The position numbers were made by a program, and so were the translations under genes. From NCBI GenBank assembly GCA_950295325.1, contig OX485807.1, positions 41,882,440 through 41,942,439 of the forward strand: a stretch of 60,000 nt of DNA. The letters run 5' to 3'. Source of the DNA: Polytrichum commune (taxonomy: Eukaryota; Streptophyta; Polytrichopsida; Polytrichales; Polytrichaceae). Positions 1 to 10,775 of the stretch are shown here, in pieces. Within the stretch, counting starts at the first letter, position 1. Every line of letters begins with the position of its first letter. Below the pieces are notes generated by a model. It was not told the DNA's origin. It ran no database searches and saw nothing but the letters and a program-made list of their open reading frames with translations.

Positions 1-1690
1 CTGGGGATTGGTTACTAGTTATTGTTATTGGGTACTTTATATTGAGACTATGGTCGACATTCACTAGGCTATGGGCTCAGGGGTTTAGACTCGATTGCTT
101 AGTTACAGTTAGCTTAGGTTATGGTACATAGCTCTCGTCACTTGTAACTAGACTTTTGCAAATTATAACAACTCGTTTTAGAGTATTGAGTTAAATATTG
201 GCTTGCTAGTTTAGGAGAGATGAAAAGAGATTGAATATAAAATTACCAGCTTCGATTAATTACTTCGAATGCATGAGGGGTATAATGGAGAGATGTTGGG
301 AGTGAATGCTAACTTGTGGTATGGCCTATAGTCGCTAGACACCTAAGGTTGAGACTATGGACTAAAACAAGGTGCCTTGGCCTTGGGTGTGTGAGATTAT
401 TGTTTACTCAAGAGACTATTGTTGAGTTGTGACTCCCTACATTATAGAGATTGGGAAATTGCATGTACCCCGTTGAGTGACCTTTTTACCAACCCTCAAT
501 TTAATAAGTCCCAAGACTCACTTCAGAAGTTGCTTCCCCTGGGTTTGTCATACCAATTTCATTATGTCATCCCTGCGACCTATCAATCAACCTAATAGTG
601 ACCCCTAAAAGTAAAATTTGACACTCACTTAGTCTTCACTGTGTGGACTTCTTAATTGGAACCCAAACCAGAAAGCTATCTACACCTTCATTGGTATGTA
701 GCTCCCCTTTCTCTCAAGCCTAATTACTACAAGGTTTTTCATAGTTTCTTCGTAGTCACCGAGTTTGATTTCTTCTTGTCCAGCTAAAATTTGAAAAAAA
801 ACAAAATACTCATGAACTTTGTTCGTTGGAATAGGATTGTTTTGCCATCATGGTAGGTCCAATTTTCAATTTTTGTTGACGCTTCATCATAGATTTGCTA
901 ATGCAACACAAGCTTTGCTGTGTAAATACAATCAACATAAGTTGGAGAATATGAAAAACAAACTGTACAACACCCCACACAAGTCTATAGATATAAGATA
1001 TAGACTCCAATGTTTGAAACCTCCAATTAGACACAACGTTCTCCACCATATATACGTGCTATATTTTCCTCTATGACCCCTAAAAGCTTGGGGGTTTTAG
1101 CTTGTAACAAAGATGTATTAAAAAATATGAGTTAAACTTTATTTTGTGTTGGCATGCAAAAGAAAGTTGTAGGGAGTTAATCTTAAATCACATCCCGTGC
1201 GGTTGGAATATGGATCTTTATCCTTGATCTCTACGAATTTATTTTACAAGCATCTTCCTTCATAAATTTTTTAAAAAAAAATCCAGAATGTATCTAAATC
1301 ACTTGGTCTTTGATACAATTGGCTAAAAGTTAGATCTGCATAATTTGATGGGAAAAATAAAAAATATTCATGTCACTACCATTGTTACTTCCCCAAAAAT
1401 AGCTAATTTTGTAAATAAAACTATGAAGGGTTCCAGCCACATCAAGGTACATATATCATAGTCATTCATATAGAATTGCAGCCCATTTGCTCTAGATGGT
1501 GAATAACTTTATTATGTCCAAGTGCAATAAAAGAAAAAAGAAAAAAAATTGCCTGGAGAGATATATCTTTAACAAATGCTCGCAATCACTTTTTGGCTTC
1601 TTGGACATTCAAGGGTTGAAACTCAAGTTACATCTTACATTCTTGCTTGGAATTGAATTGGGTAGGCCTTGTGGAGGTGCGATCCAAAAA
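1..1690. other. AT-rich spacer, no gene recognised
   Basis: No open frame here reads like a known protein and I see no clear terminal inverted repeats. The short frames between 810 and 1,076 lie on both strands of the same bases and look like chance. The bases from about 1,690 to 1,870 already belong to the LINE 3' region described separately. Confidence 0.5.
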
Positions 1691-2180
1691 GGAACGGTAT
1701 GCCGGTGGGTGTACCCAACCCACAATAATCTTTAGCAAAAAGGTGAAAGAAAAGCAACACCCGTAGCTAGGTACCGGCGTGAATGTGAGCCGGTTAGCCC
1801 GATGTTGATCACAGTAATCCGTGATGCAACATAAGGAGGTGGGCTCGGGTGTAGTACACATCTTTCCAATCAACTGCCCACGGGGGGGGGGGGGGTAAGT
1901 GTTTGTTTATTTTTTAGTTTTCTTTTGTTTAGGACCAAATATGTGAGATATTTGATGGCATCTTGGTGGACATTTCTCATGACGATTTTAATGGTTGGTT
2001 TTGGGATTCTATTGGTAAGTTTATTGATGGAGTGTTCGTGTATGGCCCCTCTTACTCCAGCTATGATGGTAATCATGGGTTGGTAAAAAGGTGAAAAAAT
2101 AACTCGCTCATTGCTTCTCCGGTGATTCCACCCAAAGTGTATGGGGCAAATGAGATAAAGCTCACTTCCACCGATCATAT
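1690..2180 (-). mobile_element. LINE 3' fragment (C-terminal ORF2 end plus 3' UTR)
   Basis: The minus-strand frame ending near 1,880 reads YLTYLVLNKRKLKNKQ. It matches the end of a plus-strand frame at 57,480-57,690 (YLTYLILNKRKLENKQ). Both also share an upstream GVRGA.HE.S or RGA..ESS block. This is therefore the C-terminal end of a LINE-type ORF2, present twice in the window in opposite orientations. A run of 14 G (1,882-1,895) follows directly, and then a probable 3' UTR (1,870 down to 1,690) that shares the motif CCGGCGTGAAT with the SINE-like copies at 2.3 and 13.9 kb. No complete domain is left and no function is expected. LINE assignment is inferred from the 56.7-57.7 kb copy. Confidence 0.55.
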
Positions 2181-2280
2181 ACCATGACCACTACATTTGT
2201 GGCTTGGCTGAATCCACATTGCTTTGGTACATCTATTGAAGAATATGAGATCAGTAACACGATATGAGCATACAAAGTCC

Positions 2281-2390
2281 TAGATAGATAGATAGAAACT
2301 CCGGTCCCTGGGGTAGGGGCCGGCGTGAATAAAGTGTCCGTTCGTAATGCCAATAACCCGATGCCCACAGGACAAAGGGAAAACACACAA
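2281..2390 (-). repeat. SINE-like short interspersed repeat, copy a
   Basis: About 100 bp match 13,866-13,974 in the opposite orientation with few differences. They share CCGGCGTGAATAAAGTG, GTCCGTTC.TAATGCCAAT and ACCCGATGCCCAC. Read on the minus strand, the unit ends in GGAGTTTC followed by a short TCTA run, as retroposon 3' tails often do. I see no convincing pol III A/B boxes, so it may be a LINE 3' tail rather than a true SINE. Confidence 0.6.
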
Positions 2391-2449
2391 AGTCCTACAT
2401 ATGTGAAGATATACATCACTCCAAGAGAGAGAGAGAGATCATTCACCAC

Positions 2450-3010
2450 AATTTGGGCATGTACAAGACTTCGTTTCAGAACTAGGGCTTATCTTGGAGC
2501 TTAATCATCAATATGGATGCATGTTGATGTTTAAACAGGATGTGAGATCTACCAATATTGCTTTTGAAGAGTACACCCAAGAGATTTTCAAGAAATGGCT
2601 TCACGATCAACATATTTTGTGTTTGAGATGTAATAAGTGTATGTATGAGAGGAAACTTAGACATTGTATCCAATTAATATAACAATCATCATGTTTATGT
2701 TGCGGTTGAAGAAGAAGAAGATTACACTTGGAGTTGATATATATGTGCCGTAGCCTTCCAAGTTCACCACTACTTGACATGATCGTCCATGAAGAACTAT
2801 GTTTTCTAAGTAGATGCAAAACAATCGAGGCCATTGCATTATGAGTACCAAACATTTGTTTATAAGTATGCAAATAAGAAAGTTGATCTCACACTTCAAG
2901 ATCAATCACGCATCAAACTACTAGGTTGTCACTTCATTGTGCCCAAGACAGTTGTCCGTCTACAAATATTGTACTTGCCAATAGGAATTAGGATTGAATC
3001 CTTGGAAGGT
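2450..3010. other. spacer, nothing recognised
   Basis: Short overlapping frames occur on both strands but none shows a known domain. A (GA)n run sits at about 2,425-2,437, just upstream. Confidence 0.4.
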
Positions 3011-3910
3011 TTAAGTTCTCTTAAGTTATCATCCACCCAACAGTGTTCCCATATTCATTTGAAGGGCCCTGGTCCTAGTATTGTGTTGCATACGCAATTG
3101 TAGATAATTGAATAACTTGGGAGGTTGATTTAGCTCAATATGTAGTAGCTCCTTCTTCCTTTGCTTTGAACATAAATTGGTTGTGAAGAAGGTTGAAGAT
3201 GCACAAGGGTAGAGAGAGAGAGAGAGAGAGTCCAAGCAAGGATGGAAAATACCAAAGTTTTGCAAGGCTATAAATATTACCCATCTTTGAATTTTACTCA
3301 AGAGGCCGGATCACTTAGTATATTTCTAAAGAAAGGTCAAACGGCTTCCGCCTCATACGGCTCCTCTCATGAATTTTCCGTCTTCCCCGGTTGTTTTCAA
3401 CATGGCAGCGCTTTCCAAAAAGATTTGATGAAAAACAACGATGATGTGGCTAGTTCCAACTATATGAATGTAATTTTAAATTCACATTGTATAATTTTTT
3501 TTTTATGTGTTCAATCCAAAACAAGCTATTAGATCAAATTACTTTTTCCAATACATCTTTGATTTGACTTGGAACCCAATGCTTTTAAATAGTCATTTTA
3601 CCCCTAATTGGTTTCATTTGAGATTGTATAAAGTAATATCATGAAACATGTTATTCTATTATTATTCCTATGAAAATGCCGTCAAATTGAAGATGTAGGG
3701 AACGCTTTTTCATTGCACCCCACCCCCATGGCACACGTCAATATTCAACTAAAAACTTATAAACATTATCAAAATTTGAATTTGAATTAATAAATATTTG
3801 ACGACACCAATCATAAATTCCAAATAAATATATTTATATTATTTGGTTTTTTTTTTTTTGCTACCGTGTATAGTTGTCAATAGTTGGGTGGAGCAAGGTG
3901 GAGCATCATG
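3010..3910 (+). repeat. dispersed direct repeat, copy 1 of 2
   Basis: This ~0.9-kb stretch is homologous in the same orientation to about 41,270-41,985. Shared landmarks in order are: a block around CATTTGAAGG.CC; a (GA)n-containing segment (3,212-3,232); TTTGATGAAAAA followed by GCTAGTTCCAAC; CATCTTTGATT.AACTTGGAACCCAA; a C-rich tract before ATGGCACACGTCAATATTC; and GTTGGGTGGAGCA near the end. Indels and point changes are many. No coding sequence is evident in either copy, and the element class is unknown. Confidence 0.7.
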
Positions 3911-5259
3911 AGGCCCTTAAATTATATAAGTATTATTGTTATTAATTCCAAAGTCACATAAATGTCATTTCACGTTAAAAATTGTCTAGAAAATTTCCAT
4001 GCCTTCAAGTGATAACAAATATCAAGGGTGGATTGTAAAGGTTGTGGCCTTCGTTTTATCCCAATTCTCCATTGAGAATCCATACTCCATATACACTCTA
4101 AACTCCATAGTATCACACACATGGCAATCAAAGTGCATGTGATATTTTGGAGTTCTATGGTGTTAACATGGATGTGTGATAATAAAGAATTAATATAGCA
4201 TGTGACATTATAGAATAACACAAAGTGCAACATTGTGTTGTTGGAATTGACACTCACAATTGGCCAAGTTAGGGGCTTGAAGGTTTGAATCTCAAGATTT
4301 GAAGAAACAAGATGCACACGTGTCACTAATGAGAAGCAATCGACAACACTTCAATTACAATGAGCGCTGATGAAATCCAATATATACATAAGATTTTCCT
4401 TGTTTGTGACAAATGATACTAATTGTTGCAGATCACCTAACAATGCATTGGTATTGATCCTCTCGAATGATATAAGAATACAAGATGGAGAGCGCCATGG
4501 GGATGCAACTAAAAACTTGCCACACACCCTACGGCAAGGAGTGTGGGAGATTTGAAGGAGCAAATTTAGATTACAATGGATAACAACGATGGTGATTATC
4601 TCTTCATGCACGCATGCTAAACCCTAAAACCTTGCCCAACACGGCTACCACCGCTAAATCTCTCCTCACAAATCCAATTGTTGGAATGTCACAAAAATAC
4701 AAGTAATTTGCTGCAATGGGCATCATAAATATAGAATTCAAGTTTCTTCCAAGAGTTTTCTACACCCATGTATCTGGCATTCAAGGAGTAACTTCAAATC
4801 ATTGTTGGCGTTAGAATCAAAACTTGCCCGAAAGCTAAAACCCTCGGGAAATGGTGTGGAATCCCCCCCCCTCCAAACATGCAGGAGGTTTGTGTGGAGC
4901 TTGAAATTCATGGTTGCGCAAATTGCCAAGTTCTCGGCTCCCACTATCTCAAAATTCCTTGACAAATTGATCAATGATATTTGGAGGTTTTACTTCCTAC
5001 ACTTGCAAGCCTCATACAACATAACCCTTGGAAATTGAGCACTTTGTGCGTCAACTGTACGTACAAGAGAACACAATTTCTCTTCACCAAACTCCCCATG
5101 ATCGTTTGTTTTGCATATTTAAAATCACTCATGATTGTTGTCGTTGTAAATTAATCTAACATGTGTTGTCGAAATCTTGCAGGTTTTATGAGATGAATAT
5201 TGAGCCTTCGATTCTTCCTAAACTTGCTCAATCTGAGCTTCCTCAACAACTACACTAAA
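3911..5259. other. AT-rich spacer, nothing recognised
   Basis: No frame reads like a known protein and no terminal repeats were found. A C8 run lies near 4,863. Short open frames on both strands (for example 3,970-4,326 minus) are most simply chance. Confidence 0.4.
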
Positions 5260-5605
5260 TAACATACGGTATTTTATGTCACCAGGGTAACTTTTTGGAT
5301 GACACTTCTTATGAATGAGCGAACAAATATTGTCACGGATGATGGATGCATTCATCTATTGGCTAAAACCCTACCCTCTCTTGTGAAATATTGTCATGGA
5401 TGATTGACATTTTGATGAAAAATCACTTGGTAGATGACAGTAATTGCAACACTATAAATCTATAATGCCCCCCAAAAAATACAAGGAATGACAAGTAATG
5501 TTGGGTTAACATTTAGTGTTGGTGACACTACACCACGGTTAACAATAGTATCGAGCAAGACAATTAGAATTGGTGACACTAAATATCATGTTTTAGTGTA
5601 GCTCC
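5260..5605 (+). repeat. dispersed repeat, inverted partner at 51.7-52.1 kb
   Basis: This segment matches the reverse complement of about 51,715-52,110. Shared stretches include TAGTGTTGGTGACACTA, GAATTGGTGACACTAAATATCAT, ATGAAAAATCA and the ATGGATG..TTCATC.ATTGGCTAAAACCCT block. No coding sequence is seen. The paired motif GGTGACACTA occurs twice within the unit. Confidence 0.6.
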
Positions 5606-6009
5606 AAACTACAAATACCTAAACCCTCCTTTATATCACCACAACCCCTGGCAAATCAATGATCCCCAAACTCCTCAAAATATTGATCAAGCTCAAGAAT
5701 TGCAAACATGTGGCACAATGCAAGGGTGTGGGGTGACTGCTTTGGTGGTTTGCATCAATGGTAGAACCTGTGACATGAGGGAGAGCAATGTGGCAATAAG
5801 GAGTGAGATTTGAATTGTGAACATCCGTTATGTAGGGTTTTGGGATATTAGCGAGTGAGTGACATTATGGGGGTTTATTTGCAAAGTTTTGGGTGCACCT
5901 AATAACCCTAGCTGGGGAGAATCAACATATACGCTTGTTCCTTGGAGGCAAGGGTCTAGGCATTCAACAAGGAACAAGTTTATGCATGAGTTGGTTCGCC
6001 CAAATCTAA

Positions 6010-6612
6010 GGGCCACTTCACACATGAGCCAAGAGCCGTGACCTTGTAATGGTGAGGACTCTTGACTCTCATCCAAAGGCCATACCATGGGTGTTGGGAA
6101 AGCCGTTTTATGTAGTCACGGGCCCTCAAGCATAGTGTGAAGTGAGAATGGACCATGTTACGGGACCATTGCATATTTTGTTGGCGGAAAAAGAGGGGAG
6201 GATTTGGTTTAATAGAATATGTCTCAAACTCTATCAATTTAAGGAAATTACTTGGTGGTGTTTGTCTATCATGGAACATGTCATGGAATCTATTATGGAA
6301 TCTTCCCTACAAATTGTCCTGAAATCTATCCTGCCGGGGAAAATTAATTAAAAAGTCATGGTCTTCTGGAATTTGCGTCAGGCCCACCTCTTGGAGGTGG
6401 GCTAACACAAATTCCGGTTAACCATGCACCCTTATCCAGAAACCTGCCATGTTGGACTCCATGTAGACTTTTCATCCACGAACTTTTCTTTGAGCCTTTA
6501 GCCCTTCACCTCCTAGTGTGAAGTGAACTTGAACAGTCTCCGCCTTTTCGACCAATGAGAGCTCTTTCATTGCCATGGTCATGGGCCTTCAGCCTTGTGT
6601 GTGAAGTGGCCC
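6010..6612 (+). mobile_element. Harbinger-type MITE, internal-deletion derivative
   Basis: It has TIRs GGGCCACTTCACACATGAG (left) and, reading in from the right, GGGCCACTTCACACACAAG. A 3-bp TAA duplication lies at 6,007-6,009 and 6,613-6,615. Three-base TWA duplications are typical of PIF/Harbinger elements. The left ~210 bp match the reverse complement of 50,990-51,203. The right ~230 bp match the reverse complement of 45,907-46,180. The element is therefore the two ends of the 5.3-kb Harbinger copy fused without its middle. No coding capacity remains. Confidence 0.85.
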
Positions 6613-6615
6613 TAA

Positions 6616-6940
6616 TAACTCCCACCGCCATAGCCCAGGTTCAATATTAGTCGCGTGCCACCTGACATTGTTAATACCCCACACAGAAGAAGCCCATACT
6701 AATATACTAAGCTTATAACGTAGCTGCCACTCCAGGAAGAATCCACTTGACCTTCTTCATAGCTATTTACGTTTGTGCTCTAGCACCGAGTGATTATATT
6801 TGGATCACTACTAATTATGACAATCTGAGTTCACTGAAACTTAAGAGACCAGCTTCAGTGGTGCTTCGTCACCTCCATTTTTACCAATCCGGTGCAAATT
6901 GCCTCCCCCCATTTATGTTTCCAGGAGAAGGGATCATTTG
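6616..6940. other. spacer, nothing recognised
   Basis: No gene or terminal repeat is recognised. A C-rich stretch (CCCCCC near 6,904) is the only compositional feature. Confidence 0.35.
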
Positions 6941-7106
6941 ACCTAATTTCCAAGGAATCCGTGTAGGCTTTCATCCATGATAATTTCTTTGGGCCATGGG
7001 GCCTTCACCTTCTAGAGTGACATAAACTTGGACGGGCTTAGTCTTCTCTACCAATGAGAGAGAGTCTAGAATGCAACGGTCACGAGACTCAATTTTATTT
7101 GTGAAG
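6941..7106 (-). mobile_element. truncated MITE of the GGGCCACTTCACAC family
   Basis: Read on the minus strand from 7,106, the sequence aligns with the right ends of the MITEs at 6.0 and 8.9 kb: CACTTCACA, GTGACCG, CTCATTGGT, GTCCAAGTT, GGTGAAGGCCC and CCCAAAGAAA occur in the same order. The outermost TIR bases are replaced by a (TG)n run, and the other half of the element is missing. Confidence 0.6.
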
Positions 7107-7129
7107 TGTGTGTGTGTGTGTGTGTGTGT
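7106..7129 (+). repeat. (TG)n microsatellite
   Basis: About 12 TG dinucleotides lie between the truncated MITE and the A-rich 3' tail of the LINE fragment on the minus strand. It may have grown from the MITE terminus GTGTGTGAAGTGG. Confidence 0.9.
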
Positions 7130-8091
7130 TTTTAATTTTTTTTTTAAATTTTAATCTTAACAAAAGGCCAACCGAGCCAATGCCAAATAAATAAAAAGAA
7201 CCAAGAAAACGCGCCCACTTCAAGTAGAGGTGGGGACCCTCATGTGCGAAACATTGCCACGTAAAAAGAACTAGCACCCGACCCTACCAAGGACAACCCC
7301 CCATACCCACCAAACCAAGGACCACCCCCATCCCCACCACCCAAAGACAACCCCCAAACCACCAAGACATCCCTCACCCAAAAGTTGGACAACCTATCTT
7401 CAACATTGTTTCTAGTTCCACTCAATATGTAGATTGTTCCTCCTACACAAGACGTTCCTAGCACCCCACTTTTGTCGAAACCTTGGAGCAAGGCCATAGC
7501 AGAAAAACTACTAATCTTGATTTGCTTAATCACCCATTTCCAAGCCGCCTTGGCACACATGATGAGTTCGTCCCACATGCGGTGTTTGACCTGGGACTCG
7601 TGCCATTGTTCGTGGTTGAGGATTTTGTCGTTGCGTCCGATCCAAATGGTCCACAAAGTGATGCCACAGAGGAGGCGCCACATTTCCATTTGCTTACATA
7701 ATTTCTTAGGAATCCTTTCCCCAAACATTACATGTTTCCAATGAAAATTGTCATAGTTGCCAATCCTCACCCCACATAGCTCGTGCACGATGAACGTGGC
7801 CCATCTCCGAGCCCTCCGTGCTCGAATGCAATCCCCAAACTCGTGTTTAACCGACTCACTAGTGTTAGGAAGGCAGAAGATGCATTGCTCAGAGATGGAA
7901 GCAGGTGCGATGCGGGCCCTTCATTCATTGACTGCAACTGCTTTATGCCAGATTGACCACACAAAGGCGGCTTCCTTTCCAGACCTTAGCAGATCCCAAA
8001 CCCGTGACCCGTATAATTTGCAAATCCCCTTAAGATAACCCTGTCATTTGTCCGCAACGTTATCGACCCCCTCAGTTCTCTTAGTGATATA
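7130..8091 (-). pseudogene. LINE ORF2 3' end with zf-RVT domain, broken
   Basis: The minus-strand frame reads AFVWSIWHKAVAVNE, then a stop where W is expected, then RARIAP, ISEQCIFC and VKHEF..C. This is the spacing of the reverse-transcriptase zinc-binding domain (zf-RVT) near the C-terminus of plant LINE ORF2. It is followed by GITLWTIWIGRND and a W-rich stretch to about 7,280. Further downstream the minus strand has an A-rich tail (7,130-7,160), so the 3' end of the retrotransposon is probably retained. The 5' part, including EN and RT, is missing. The reading frame runs up to 8,091, exactly where the AGGTAGAGGG element begins. At least one in-frame stop makes it non-functional. Confidence 0.75.
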
Positions 8092-8814
8092 AGGGTAGAG
8101 GGTGCTAAAACCAACACCCCATCCAAAACCAACACCTATAAACGCCTCCCAATTGCCAACACTCTACAACCTTGAACCGTACCCGGCGGTGTAGAAGTGT
8201 CTAGGCCCACGTAGTGACGGTTTTAGGTGCCATTAGTGGTGCCACCTCATAGCGGCCTCCACTACCTCCATGTACGCTAGATAACATGCTCCGTTCTATC
8301 TCGGGTTGGTTCAAGGTGGGATTAAGGTGGCTTGTCAATGCCTATTCTAATCATTCTATTCACAACACCAAGGAGGTAGGCCCACAAAGCACAAAAGGGT
8401 CATTTTCCGGGATGCAAGGGGGTTGGTTCCCAAGATGCATGGTGATGGTTTTGCAAGTGAATTGGGTGGGATCGTGGAGGTAGCCGTGTGGCTTTGCGTA
8501 CCATTACTACTTGGGCTTTGATGTAGTTTGGGGCTAGTACCCAACTACGTTGTGTTGGTTCTACCTAGGCAATGAAGGTGGGGGTCCTCATCATATGTGA
8601 GGTTACCATACACAAGGCCTATGGATTGGTTTATAGAAGCTAGTAGTTTTGACTTTGAATATTCATCGAATATTCAATTGAGACTAAAATATTTTTTCTT
8701 TCTTGGTACCTATGTTTAGCCCAAAGACTAATATGAATATATATTTTATATATCAACCATATAGCCATATGTATGTGCAATAGCTTAAAGCGTTGGTTTA
8801 AGCACCCTCTACCT
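8092..8814 (+). mobile_element. TIR element with AGGTAGAGGG ends, copy 1
   Basis: It is 723 bp long. The left end is AGGGTAGAGGGTGCT and the right end reads AGGTAGAGGGTGCT on the minus strand, each followed by AAACCAAC. TA flanks both sides (8,090-8,091 and 8,815-8,816), as expected for a Tc1/mariner or Stowaway-like target duplication. A second copy of 724 bp lies in the opposite orientation at 44,123-44,846. There is no coding sequence, so it is non-autonomous. It abuts the LINE frame that ends at 8,091. Confidence 0.8.
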
Positions 8815-8890
8815 TAGTCTCTCCCCAATTTAGTGGTTTAGTTAATGAAGCGCCCACCTTCAAGCTAGCGCCACCGTGAAGGGGCTCTTA

Positions 8891-9388
8891 GGGCCACTTC
8901 ACACACGAGCCTGAGAGCCCGTGACCACTACATTTCAAGCACTCTCATTGGTGGAAAAGGCGGAGCTGGTCCAAGTTCACTTCACACTACACTTGAGGGA
9001 CGAACGGAGTATGTGAATGCAAGATGGATGTAAAGTCTACATGGATTCCTACATGGCATTGAATGGATCATGTTTCATGGTCACTTGGATTATTTTCAAA
9101 AACCGCCTCTTGGAGGTAGGCCTAACACAAAATTGGGAGACCATGGCACTCCGAACGCTCATAACCATTGATTTATTCTATTTTATCATGTGTGAGGATC
9201 CGCATGAATAGACATTCATTGAAATAGCATTTGGTTGAGGACCCGGTCACATATGACTTCACACTACACTTGAGGGTCCGTGATCACACTACACGATTTT
9301 GGATGTGTCTTGGGACGGCCTTTGGACTCTCTTTTTGGGCTCTCACAATTTCATGGTCACGGCTCTCGGCTCGTGTGTGAAGTGGCCC
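8891..9388 (+). mobile_element. Harbinger-type MITE, 498 bp
   Basis: Both ends read GGGCCACTTCACACACGAGCC, and a perfect TTA duplication lies at 8,888-8,890 and 9,389-9,391. The subterminal bases match the 45,907 end of the large Harbinger element (CTCTCATTGGTGGAAAAGG, CAAGTTCACTTCACACTA). Clean ends and a clean duplication suggest it is younger than the other copies. No coding sequence. Confidence 0.88.
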
Positions 9389-9685
9389 TTAGCTAGAGAG
9401 GCGTGACGGTGGAAAGGGTTAACTTAGAAAAAGCTAATATGGGGAGACAGGCTGCTTAATTACCCATGGGGCAAATCTCGAGGCCAAGTGAGCTTAAGTT
9501 GGCATCTTCATTGGAAGGGGCTGATGACATTCTTGAATGCATGCCCTTGAATCCTTCACCACTCCACCAACCACCGGCAAGTGCTGATCTCCCGAGAGGT
9601 GCAATTGGATTTAGCTCTCTACTTTTTGCCGGCTTTGGGCTTAGGATAAAATTGGGCGTTTGGATAAATTAAATATATTAGCTTA

Positions 9686-10214
9686 GGGCCGCTTTACACC
9701 TAGAGGTCGGGCCAGTTCGTTGTGTAAGAGGCTTGAAATCTTCACTTGTGATTGGTCAAAAGGCTGAAATCAGTCCCAACCCTTTTACACCTAGAGGCCG
9801 GGTCGACTTGGTGGTATGATTTTTTAAATCAAAAAATGTATGGTTTGACACGGCCCGAGCTCGTTGAATTGGGTGCACCCAAAATGGAGGGCCAATTCTT
9901 GGCCTCAAGGCCAATGTCATATTTCAATCATTTTTTTAAATAGAATATGATTTTTACAACGAACTATATCCATTGGATTATGTGGAAATTTGAACGTCTC
10001 TATGCTAGATTATGCTAGATCCATTGGATTATGCTAGATTTATTGATACAACCTAACTTCTTGGCCCTAAGGCCTTTACATATGGGAAAATTGGCCCCTA
10101 TTATAATCTTATTATAATGTGTAGTCGAGGTTGGCCTCCAATCCAAAAGGGGGTGAAATTTCATGCAATTGGCCTCAAGGGGAATTGACTTGGCCTCTAG
10201 GTGTAAAGCGGCCC
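9686..10214 (+). mobile_element. MITE with GGGCCGCTTTACACC ends
   Basis: It is 529 bp long with TIRs GGGCCGCTTTACACCTAGAG at both ends and a perfect TTA duplication at 9,683-9,685 and 10,215-10,217. The TIR differs from, but resembles, that of the GGGCCACTTCACAC family, so it is probably a separate PIF/Harbinger-type family. An internal copy of TTTACACCTAGAGGCCGGG lies near 9,783, and a short tandem of TTATGCTAGAT lies near 10,009-10,040. No coding sequence. Confidence 0.85.
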
Positions 10215-10217
10215 TTA

Positions 10218-10634
10218 ATCTATGCATGCCGTGTCCCCAAGGCGCCTTAGATAGGCGTTTTCCAAGACATGGCTAGGAGATGCTCATAATTGAGCAGCTG
10301 GAGTGTGTTTAGTATGGCATCGTGTGTGGCGTGTTTTATTATGATGACGGTGAGAAGGTTCTGATCAACGTAGACGACCGTCAAGAGCGCGAAATGTGCG
10401 TTGGACTGCATGGACTTGTCGTCGAGACATGCCCTGGGTCCATGCCCTAGTGTATTGTGAAGTCATTATTAGCCCTCCCTTACTACCTGGGATAATCAAT
10501 GTTGTCCTCCTTTACATCGGTAATAGTTGTAGGGCCCCTGCTCAAAGAGGTGGATGTCTAGCCCTAGCCCAAATTGACAATTACAAAACCAACAACACCT
10601 TTTCATATTGCAATTAGCTCGCATTTGTGCCACG
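10218..10634. other. spacer, nothing recognised
   Basis: A 73-codon plus frame (10,396-10,617) resembles no family I know. I see no other structure. Confidence 0.35.
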
Positions 10635-10775
10635 TAACATTACTCAAGTGATGAGTTGTGTCCATGGACCTAACGTTAGATATGAGAATAAAGACTCCAT
10701 ATGTTGGAATCCCATTGTTTCATACTAATATGAAGTTTGGGTAGCTAAACACATCTCATCAACTAAGTAATGTTA
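10635..10775. mobile_element. foldback MITE, ~141 bp
   Basis: Inverted arms of about 27 bp: TAACATTACTCAAGTGATGAG on the left, and on the right the reverse complement of TAACATTACTTAGTTGATGAG, both continuing into GTGT. Beginning and ending in TA fits a TA-target family. No coding sequence. Confidence 0.6.
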
